Source of the DNA: Pseudomonadota bacterium
GTDB taxonomy: Bacteria > Cyanobacteriota > Vampirovibrionia > LMEP-6097
DNA: 12,510 nt
NCBI GenBank assembly: GCA_009924885.1
Contig: RFQS01000036.1
Span: forward strand, 1-12,510
Direction: 5' to 3'
Below are positions 6,308 to 12,510 of the stretch, piece by piece (the first letter of the stretch is position 1; each line of letters starts with the position of its first letter). The notes under the pieces are model-generated. The model saw only the letters and a program-made list of their open reading frames with translations. It had not been told where the DNA came from and did not search any database. Position numbers and translations under genes: made by a program.

Positions 6308-9300
6308 AGCAACCCTATTAGCAAGGATTTCATCAATTTGACGCTGAATATAAGGATCTCTCTGAGTAGAACTAGTAATAGAATTTCGACGATTCTCAAT
6401 CACTTGAATAGAATTTTCTAGATTATTTCTCTTTGCTTGTAAGAGTTCAAGTTTTTTCGGATCTAATTTATCACCTTTAGATAATTCATCCATTATGAGT
6501 ACTGTATAAGAATCCAATCTGGATTGACAATCACCAAGTAGCTTCTGTTCACGGTCTTGCTTAGTTTCAAACTGTTTCAATGGTGCACTTAGTAAAGTTT
6601 CTAGCATTCTATCAATAGAAGTTAGATGATTAGTTTGATAAGCCTCAACATTAACTCCTAAAAACTTACCGAGCTTAGAAATTTTCTGAGCTGAAGATTT
6701 AAATTCAGAATCATTCAATCTATTATTCGAATCAAGAACCTTTCTCTCTAGATTATTATGCTGCTTAAAATCCTGCAAGTCTTCTAGAACCCTCTCTGAT
6801 TCAAAAATTTGGAAAAGTTGAACAGCACTCCTCTTATCTATTTTATAATCTCGAATTAAGCTAAAGCTCAAACCTAAAATCGGTAAACTTTCCTCAGAAT
6901 GATTAGCTGCAGCTTTCATCTGATCTGCAAGCTTCTCTTGTAAATCTATATCTAACAAAGAAATACTTGACTGATTATTTTTTAAAATATCTAAAACCTT
7001 GGTTGCAATATTAGAACTAGCTAATTCAGCATACCCAACTGCTATTTCCGAAGATAATTTAGAATCTAAAAGATAACGTAAAAACTGTTTTTCTTGCTGA
7101 GAACTTAAATCAATCTCAAATCCACTATCTAAGGCATTAGCCTTTGACACAGCGCCTTGTTGAGCAAGATTAACAAGAATCTTTGCAAATAAAAGATCTT
7201 CATTTAGCTTATCATCAGAATCTACAAGATATTTAAAGAATCTATCTTGATTAGTCTGACTCAGACCTGCCACTGAATATTTACTGTTATCTAAAAAGGC
7301 ATGCTTATCAGAACCAGCTTCATCAGTAAATAAATCTAAATAAGCCTTAGCAAAATCTACAGATAGTTTATTATCAACTAAGTAATTAAAAAACTTTTGC
7401 TCTCCATCTAGACCCAGACCTAATCCTCGACTGCTCTCTAGCACCACAATTCTCTCGAAATCACCTTTTTGAATAAAATTAGATAAATTAATAACATAAA
7501 CTAAGTCTAAGTCAGCTTTATTTTCCTTATCGACTAAATATTCCGATAAAGTCTTTTGAGATTTTTTATCATAAGAGCTTATTAAATACTTGTTATCCTC
7601 TAAATAACTTACTTTCTCGGACTCTGATCCTAGATTTACCAAGTCCACATAAGTAGAAGTAAGATCAGCAGAAACTTTATTATCCATAATATAGTTCAGA
7701 AGCTGCTTCTCTTGGGTTTTATTCAAAGATAGTACTGAAGATTCTTCTAGTATATTCAATTTAGAGAGTAGCGAAAATGTTTCAGGCTGCTTTTGATTAA
7801 TCACAGCGTTTTCATCAGCTAAATAATCCAAGACCTTAACTTGGGTGGAAGCACTCAGTGAGCTGATAGAATACTTATTATTATCAACAAAATCTAGTTT
7901 CTCAGTATCCGCTCCAGAGTTAAGTAGAGTTAAGTATGTTTCAGTAAAACCTAAAGATACTTTATCATCTGAAAAATAATTTAAAAATCTCTCTTCCTGT
8001 TCATGTTTCAGACTTAAATCTAAATCACGTATTTTTAATAAAACACCTAGGCGTTCAGTATCGTGATTTCTTAATAAAGTTATTAAAGTATCTGCAAAAG
8101 CAGTGTCGTCTTTAGTTAACTTATCTGAATCCAGTAAATAATCCAAGACTTTATCCTGAATAACCTTATCAGAAGAGCTAATCAAGTATTTATTCTCAGA
8201 TAAATATTTAAGTTTTTCATCATCAGCACCAGAACCTATGACCCTGGAGAACGTCTCGATTAAACTAACTGAGACATTAGCATCAGATAGATAATCTAAA
8301 AATTGCTGTTCCTGTTCTGAACTAAACTCAGTTTTGCGATTTTGTTCTAGAAGGTTTAGCTTAGTTAAATCACCACGCCTCGCTAATCTTAGATAGGTTG
8401 TAGCAAAAGAAACATCATCTTCAGTAAAATCTGCAGAATCTGTAACAGAATCAAAAACTTTTTTCTGTAACTCTTTATCTAATTCTGAAATTATAAATTT
8501 ATTTTCAGCAAGAAAATTAAGTTTACTAGGATCAGCATTAGATTTAACTAAATCCAGATAAGTTTTAGCAAAATCTGCAGAAACATCTTTCTCGATTAAA
8601 GCTGCTCTCCATTGATTTCTAGTTTCCACATCCATCTCAAGTAAATTACCTTGAATTAAGAGATTTAATTTTGCTTTATCTCCCTGCTTCGTTAAAATAT
8701 TAAAAACATCTGAGAAGGAAAGATTTACTCCAGAATGATTAATAGATAATGACTCTAATAATTTATCTAACTGTATTTGATTAGTAGTATCTGTAAGTGA
8801 TAGATATTCTAAAAATAAACCCTCTTTTTCATCCCCTAATACACGCTGACGCGCTAGATCTAAAGCCTCTATACCTTTTTCATCACCATTTTTAATAAAG
8901 GTAAGTAACTTACTCGTAAAACCAGTATCATTCTCAGTCAAGTAGTCAGAGTCCATTAAATATTCCATGACCTTCTTCTGCTTAGCTTCATCTAAACTAG
9001 AGATGATGTATTTATTAAGCTCAAGAAAATTAATTTTATCCTCATTAGCCTCATCCATAACTAAGTCCAGATAAGCATTTGCGACTGTACTTGAAATAGC
9101 CTCATCATCAATATAATCAAGGAATTTATCTTCCTGATTTGAATTTAATTCAATGTCACGCGCTTTATTTAAAAGCTCTATCCCCTTGTCATCACCTAAT
9201 TCTAGTAAATGAAGTGATTTTTCAGTAAAAGCAAGATCTGAATTTGTCAATTTTTTAGAATCTTGTAAAAAATCAAATATTTTATCCTGTGTGAGTTCAT

Positions 9301-10771
9301 CATACTTAGAAATAAGATATTTATTGGTTTCAATAAAATTCAACTTCTCAGTATCTTCAGTAAACATTTTTAGATAATTCTGAGAAAGCTGCACTGATAT
9401 TTCATCATCACCTAAATAATTTAAAAGCTGAAGTTCTTGATTTACATTTAAATCTAATCTACGCCCTTGTTCTAGAATATTTAATTTATCGAGTTCTCCA
9501 TCTCCAGCAAGATTTAAAATAGTCTGCGCAAAGAGTACATCTTGCTCTGTAAGATTATTTTCATCAAGCAAACTGGCCAAAATCTTAGTTTGAGCTTCAC
9601 CATTAAAAGCTCCAATTAAGTCTTTATTCTTATTAAGAAAATCTAACTTGCCTTGACTTTCCTCTGAATCTAGAATATCGAGATAGGCTTCAGCAATATC
9701 AGAATCTATCCATAAATAACTAATAAGCTGCTTTTCCTGATCAGCATTTAAACTAAGATTTTTTGTTTTATCTAAAATCGCCAATCTATCTCTATCACCA
9801 GTTTCTATAAAATGCTGCATGGTACTTACCTTAAGTAAATCATTTTCAGAATTATTTGCCGAGTCTAGTAAACAAGCGAGTAATTTCTTTTGATCACTTT
9901 CTTGCATGGAAGAAATTTCATATTTATTAGCCTCTAGATAACTTAACTTTTCTCGATCATCTGTAGAACTAGCCATATCTATAAAGCTTTCAGCTACAGT
10001 CGCTGACACTAACTGATTTAAAATCAACTCAAGGAATTTACTCTGATCATCCTCTGTTAAATTAAGTTCACGACCATTTAACAAAACATCAACTTTATCT
10101 CTTTTCTCTACTTTAATTAAATCCATTAAAGCCTTTGTGAAAACAGTGTCATCTTCTGTTAAGTTATCAGTATCCAGTAAAGATACTAAAATCATCTTCT
10201 GATCATCAGTATTTTGAGCAGAAATTACATATTTATTATTTTCTATAAACTCTAATTTTTCCAGCTCTAGATCAGTATCAACAGCTGTCAAAAAGACATC
10301 GGCTAGACTTGCAGAAATATCAGAATCTAGAAGATAGTCCCTGAACTGAGCCTTGAATTTATCATCCAAATCCATTTCACTAGCTTTATATAAAATTGCT
10401 AATTTTGCTTGATTATTTTGTTGTTCTAATAATTTAGAAACTTCTATAAAGTACGAGTCTATAGCTAAATCGGAAATCGAGCTAAGCTCACTTACCTCTA
10501 GCTTAGAATCAATCAGAGACTGAAGATCACATATTTCGTCCTCCACCTGAGTAAGATTCTCTGAATCATTGAGTTTCTCTAAAATCGGAGTGAACTCATC
10601 ATTCGGCGATAAATCTACAACGGGTTCAGAAATTACAGGCAAAGGCTCTCCCAGATTCCCTGAAATCACAGATTCAACACCAGTACAGAGAGAATTTTCA
10701 AACTCCTCTAATACATGATTATTCGGACACAGAGCATCGTTAAGACCGATGCCCCAAATATTTATATCCAC
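6293..10771 (-). CDS. Giant repeat protein, about 1,492 aa, predicted all-helical solenoid; unknown function
   Basis: No known domain is recognised. (Residue numbers count from the upstream GTG at 10780.) Residues 1-120 are acidic and non-repetitive. Residues about 126-1310 are about 24 copies of a half repeat in two alternating types. Type A (53-54 aa) reads like EKLxFLexNKYxISS, then QxKvLdYLlDSxxLTexDxxFA. Type B (about 49 aa) reads like xKLxxLExxRxLxL, then QExqFLxYLxDxxvS and an AxxYLDL end. Paired, they repeat every ~103 residues. Residues 1310-1495 are charged and coiled-coil-like (LDPKKLELLQAKRNNLENS, IQVIENRRNSI). There is no signal peptide or membrane span. The start is GTG: the GTG at 10778-10780 is one base from the GGAG, while the GTG at 10769-10771 is 10 bases away, so the latter is preferred. 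An in-frame TAA at about 10789-10791 blocks a longer form. It lies downstream of the methyltransferase on the same strand. Candidate roles are scaffold, surface or secreted effector; all are guesses. Confidence 0.85.
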   Translation of the reverse strand: MDINIWGIGLNDALCPNNHVLEEFENSLCTGVESVISGNLGEPLPVISEPVVDLSPNDEFTPILEKLNDSENLTQVEDEICDLQSLIDSKLEVSELSSISDLAIDSYFIEVSKLLEQQNNQAKLAILYKASEMDLDDKFKAQFRDYLLDSDISASLADVFLTAVDTDLELEKLEFIENNKYVISAQNTDDQKMILVSLLDTDNLTEDDTVFTKALMDLIKVEKRDKVDVLLNGRELNLTEDDQSKFLELILNQLVSATVAESFIDMASSTDDREKLSYLEANKYEISSMQESDQKKLLACLLDSANNSENDLLKVSTMQHFIETGDRDRLAILDKTKNLSLNADQEKQLISYLWIDSDIAEAYLDILDSEESQGKLDFLNKNKDLIGAFNGEAQTKILASLLDENNLTEQDVLFAQTILNLAGDGELDKLNILEQGRRLDLNVNQELQLLNYLGDDEISVQLSQNYLKMFTEDTEKLNFIETNKYLISKYDELTQDKIFDFLQDSKKLTNSDLAFTEKSLHLLELGDDKGIELLNKARDIELNSNQEDKFLDYIDDEAISSTVANAYLDLVMDEANEDKINFLELNKYIISSLDEAKQKKVMEYLMDSDYLTENDTGFTSKLLTFIKNGDEKGIEALDLARQRVLGDEKEGLFLEYLSLTDTTNQIQLDKLLESLSINHSGVNLSFSDVFNILTKQGDKAKLNLLIQGNLLEMDVETRNQWRAALIEKDVSADFAKTYLDLVKSNADPSKLNFLAENKFIISELDKELQKKVFDSVTDSADFTEDDVSFATTYLRLARRGDLTKLNLLEQNRKTEFSSEQEQQFLDYLSDANVSVSLIETFSRVIGSGADDEKLKYLSENKYLISSSDKVIQDKVLDYLLDSDKLTKDDTAFADTLITLLRNHDTERLGVLLKIRDLDLSLKHEQEERFLNYFSDDKVSLGFTETYLTLLNSGADTEKLDFVDNNKYSISSLSASTQVKVLDYLADENAVINQKQPETFSLLSKLNILEESSVLSLNKTQEKQLLNYIMDNKVSADLTSTYVDLVNLGSESEKVSYLEDNKYLISSYDKKSQKTLSEYLVDKENKADLDLVYVINLSNFIQKGDFERIVVLESSRGLGLGLDGEQKFFNYLVDNKLSVDFAKAYLDLFTDEAGSDKHAFLDNSKYSVAGLSQTNQDRFFKYLVDSDDKLNEDLLFAKILVNLAQQGAVSKANALDSGFEIDLSSQQEKQFLRYLLDSKLSSEIAVGYAELASSNIATKVLDILKNNQSSISLLDIDLQEKLADQMKAAANHSEESLPILGLSFSLIRDYKIDKRSAVQLFQIFESERVLEDLQDFKQHNNLERKVLDSNNRLNDSEFKSSAQKISKLGKFLGVNVEAYQTNHLTSIDRMLETLLSAPLKQFETKQDREQKLLGDCQSRLDSYTVLIMDELSKGDKLDPKKLELLQAKRNNLENSIQVIENRRNSITSSTQRDPYIQRQIDEILANRVALNVF
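6851..10405 (-). repeat. Array of about 24 half repeats (A/B, ~103-aa period) inside the giant gene
   Basis: The lysine that opens each half is at residues 126, 175, 229, 278, 332 (Arg), 378, 432, 479, 532, 582, 635, 673, 704, 753, 807, 856, 910 (Arg), 961, 1007, 1056, 1110 (Arg), 1159, 1213 and 1261. Spacing alternates 53-54 and 46-51 almost without exception. Two irregular places exist: 635-704, where a B and an A half are both shortened (38 and 31 residues), and 961-1007, an A half about 8 residues short that lacks the LTxDDxxFA segment. Halves A and B are themselves recognisably related, so the array grew from one ~50-aa ancestor by an early duplication and later copying of pairs. The protein repeats are clear while the DNA copies have diverged, indicating age and selection. 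Confidence 0.9.
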
Positions 10772-10780
10772 ACTTAACAC

Positions 10781-10785
10781 ACTCC
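10781..10785 (-). promoter_or_regulatory. Ribosome binding site of the giant gene (GGAGT)
   Basis: Read on the minus strand the sequence is GGAGT GTG TTA AGT GTG. The GGAG core is one base from the first GTG, too close for initiation, and ten bases from the second GTG (10771-10769). It therefore decides the start in favour of the second. It is the clearest Shine-Dalgarno sequence before any gene in the window. Confidence 0.55.
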
Positions 10786-10787
10786 GA

Positions 10788-10817
10788 ATTTATTAAAGCA
10801 AAATATCTTTAATAAAT
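10788..10817. promoter_or_regulatory. AT-rich 11-bp inverted repeat upstream of the giant gene
   Basis: ATTTATTAAAG (10788-10798) and its exact complement CTTTAATAAAT (10807-10817) are separated by 8 bases. It ends a few bases before the ribosome binding site. It could be an operator for a dimeric repressor or a weak mRNA hairpin near the ribosome site. As a terminator it is poor: there is no G+C stem. Confidence 0.5.
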
Positions 10818-10830
10818 CATTAACGGAATT

Positions 10831-10839
10831 ATTATCTCA
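10831..10839 (-). promoter_or_regulatory. Possible extended -10 of the giant gene (TGAGATAAT)
   Basis: On the minus strand the 82-bp gap contains TG, one base, then GATAAT (five of six). No convincing -35 precedes it. A start about 7 bases downstream, near 10824, would put the 11-bp inverted repeat in the leader. If used, it would allow the giant gene to be expressed apart from the upstream methyltransferase gene. Confidence 0.3.
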
Positions 10840-10862
10840 AGCGTCTCAGTTGGGTTAAATAT

Positions 10863-12398
10863 TTAAATTATCTGCAAAGCCTCCATTATCGGCACACGCT
10901 TAGACAAGAATTCATTTGCCCGCCTAAGCATCTCCGCAAGATTATCCTCATCCGATTCAAGAGCCTTGCCATCTTTTAAGAATCGTTGATTATAAGAAGA
11001 TAACAATGCCCAAGCCCTCTTAGACCATTCATTTGGATCACTAATGCCAAGCTTAATATATTTTATAAACAACCTCTCAAAACGATTAACGTGAATGCCG
11101 CTACCTGTAACTGGACTCACTATAAAGTTAATATCATCGCTACTTTCAGTTTCATCTAAAATATGTTGATTAAATTTAGCAGCTCTTTCCTTACAATTAT
11201 TCAGTAATTCTTCATCCTGAGCAATAGCTACATACCCCTCTGAAATTAAAATCATCACAGCCTGTACTAAACTCTTCATCGTGACTTTGTCTTCCTGAAG
11301 TGAAATCTCTAATTCTGATAGAGAGAAGACCTGATGTTTAGCTAAGGCTGCCATTAAAGGAGTAAAGACCGCTTCTTGAATATTCGCTCCAACAATACTA
11401 CTCTTGACCTTTGAATCCACATCATCTTTATTTACTACCAGTAAGATACGGATTTTCCTTAATTCCTTTAACTGCTCCTGTCCAGAAAGCTTTCTCGCAC
11501 CCTTAACCCAGTAATCACGCCTAAAATGCCTATTTACAATAAAATCACGCACCGATTCCCTGAAATCATCATCAGGAATGTCTTTCAGGAAATTCTGCTG
11601 TTCTTGAGTTAAATGCAAAGCACTAATATGATCAGAATAAGAAGCAGAACAAGCAAAACTTAATTTAGCAGGCTCAAGTAATTTAACCATTTCAGCAAAA
11701 TAAGTCGGTCGCCAATCGCGATTAAAATACTCATGTGCAAGGTAACGCTGATTTTGCCCCTTTACTCTCTTTAATTTATCTACAATTGCTGGATTCGCTC
11801 TCAAGAAACCAGGATTCACATTCAAGAATGAACTGACAAAATCAAATGCAGCATCAACTCGTGACAATATGCCGCGCCCTGGTGCAGCCATAACTTCAGC
11901 GTGTTCAGAAAGGAGATGACGAACTGGTGCCATTGCTGACCAGCCCGGTTGAGTATTATAACTAATATACAGAACTCCACCCACGTTTAACTTCCTGCGA
12001 ATAAAATCTACGATAGTCGCTTGATTTTCTTCCGAAACCCAGCTCCAGATACCATGTAAGCCGATAAAATCAAAATTCGGCAAATCATCCCTAGAACAGA
12101 AAATCTCAAAAGAATCGTCGTAAAGCTTAGTTTCAGCTCCAGAAATTGAAGCTAAATCTTGAGCAAACGCTGCGTGAGATGGGTTAAAGTCGGTACCACA
12201 CCACTGAACACTAGACCCGGCCGCATGAATATTGACAGATAACCCTTGTCCAAAACCAAGCTCACAAGCTGAAGAAAATTTAGGATAGCTTAAGCCAGAA
12301 AACAAAAAAGCCAACTTTGCCGCTAAGGGATTAAGTTCTGGATAATATCCAAATGTATAACCAATATCAGCAATATATCCAGCAGTCCAATCCGACAT
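10863..12398 (-). CDS. SAM-dependent methyltransferase with PKMT-type regulatory domain (probable protein lysine methyltransferase)
   Basis: 511 residues from the ATG at 12398. Residues about 1-165 form a class I SAM-binding fold: ACELGFGQG (motif I, about 44-52), the acidic GTDFNP (about 68-73), GLHGIWSWVSEEN, and LNVGGVLYISYNTQPGW (about 137-153). About 210-300 is the 'methyltransferase regulatory' or PKMT second domain, seen in QNQRYLAHEYFNRDW, SASYSDHISALHLT and NRHFRRDYWVKGARKLS. The rest matches the C-terminal helical and winged-helix region. Related Rickettsia enzymes (PKMT1 and PKMT2) methylate lysines of the outer-membrane protein OmpB. The start MSDWTAGYIADIGYT is family-typical; in-frame ATGs at 12425 and 12410 would add 9 or 4 hydrophobic residues, and no good ribosome site favours any of them. 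The gene precedes the giant repeat gene by about 82-90 bp, same strand. The target protein is inferred, not shown. Confidence 0.9.
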   Translation of the reverse strand: MSDWTAGYIADIGYTFGYYPELNPLAAKLAFLFSGLSYPKFSSACELGFGQGLSVNIHAAGSSVQWCGTDFNPSHAAFAQDLASISGAETKLYDDSFEIFCSRDDLPNFDFIGLHGIWSWVSEENQATIVDFIRRKLNVGGVLYISYNTQPGWSAMAPVRHLLSEHAEVMAAPGRGILSRVDAAFDFVSSFLNVNPGFLRANPAIVDKLKRVKGQNQRYLAHEYFNRDWRPTYFAEMVKLLEPAKLSFACSASYSDHISALHLTQEQQNFLKDIPDDDFRESVRDFIVNRHFRRDYWVKGARKLSGQEQLKELRKIRILLVVNKDDVDSKVKSSIVGANIQEAVFTPLMAALAKHQVFSLSELEISLQEDKVTMKSLVQAVMILISEGYVAIAQDEELLNNCKERAAKFNQHILDETESSDDINFIVSPVTGSGIHVNRFERLFIKYIKLGISDPNEWSKRAWALLSSYNQRFLKDGKALESDEDNLAEMLRRANEFLSKRVPIMEALQII

Positions 12399-12456
12399 AA
12401 TAAAGATCATGCCCAAAATAACCATAAAGTTTCACGGCAAACCCACGAAAGATGAA

Positions 12457-12510
12457 CTAAATATTAAGCTGTAAAACAGCTTCAAGGTAATCAGTGCTTA
12501 GAGCGGCTCG
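12457..12510 (-). CDS. Possible 3' end of an upstream gene (17 codons visible)
   Basis: On the minus strand one frame stays open from the window edge to TAG at 12457-12459 and ends STDYLEAVLQLNI; the other two frames hit stops early. The residues look coding, and the next gene starts 31-58 bp later, as in an operon. A 6-bp inverted repeat (AAGCTG/CAGCTT, 12466-12482) lies within these codons. The stretch is too short to name a family. Confidence 0.4.
   Translation of the reverse strand, partial: RAALSTDYLEAVLQLNI

Noticed and set aside
6851..10405. CRISPR or tandem DNA repeat reading of the repetitive region
   Set aside because: The repeats are at protein level in one continuous open frame; the DNA copies are diverged and there are no spacer-like units.
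10743..10751. GACCGATGC, same as part of the palindromic element's arm
   Set aside because: A 9-bp match within the giant gene's early codons with no further similarity; chance.
12466..12482. Hairpin AAGCTG-TAAAA-CAGCTT as a terminator or promoter element
   Set aside because: It falls within what looks like the last codons of an upstream gene, and no T-run follows it.

Overview
This is an AT-rich bacterial window from an unassigned lineage. It is tightly packed, with no gene-free stretch over 300 bases. Gene content is housekeeping (seryl-tRNA synthetase, ornithine carbamoyltransferase, ABC-F ATPase) plus accessory genes. Two features recall Rickettsiales or other host-associated Proteobacteria: a PKMT-type methyltransferase and a GC-richer palindromic element beside argF. 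However, a biosynthetic argF and a methionine gamma-lyase family enzyme are not typical of Rickettsia, so the taxonomy stays open.

Left part, plus strand (1-2020): the 3' part of serS, a spacer with a plausible 49-codon small ORF, then argF. argF has a textbook extended -10 (TGATATAAT) placed so that its transcript would be leaderless or nearly so. A 121-bp element with perfect 16-bp terminal inverted repeats (2019-2139) begins inside the argF stop codon. A diverged copy of its left end overlaps the 3' end of the convergent hypothetical gene (2164-3120, minus).

Middle (3195-6307, plus strand): an ABC-F ATPase and a PLP-dependent methionine gamma-lyase family protein, 2 bp apart and surely co-transcribed. 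The ABC-F gene is divergent from the hypothetical gene, with 74 bp between them, and also has an extended -10-like sequence just before its ATG.

Right part, minus strand (reading 12510 to 6293): the possible tail of an upstream gene, then a protein-lysine-methyltransferase-like enzyme with the regulatory (PKMT second) domain. After an 82-bp gap comes a roughly 1,490-residue protein made almost entirely of about two dozen related half repeats of about 50 residues, arranged as alternating A/B pairs of about 103 residues. No signal peptide or known domain is visible in it. The most interesting hypothesis here is that the methyltransferase modifies the repeat protein, whose repeats each carry a conserved lysine. 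This is inference from gene context and from what is known of rickettsial PKMTs acting on the surface protein OmpB. The giant gene and the PLP-enzyme gene converge and overlap by 15 bp.
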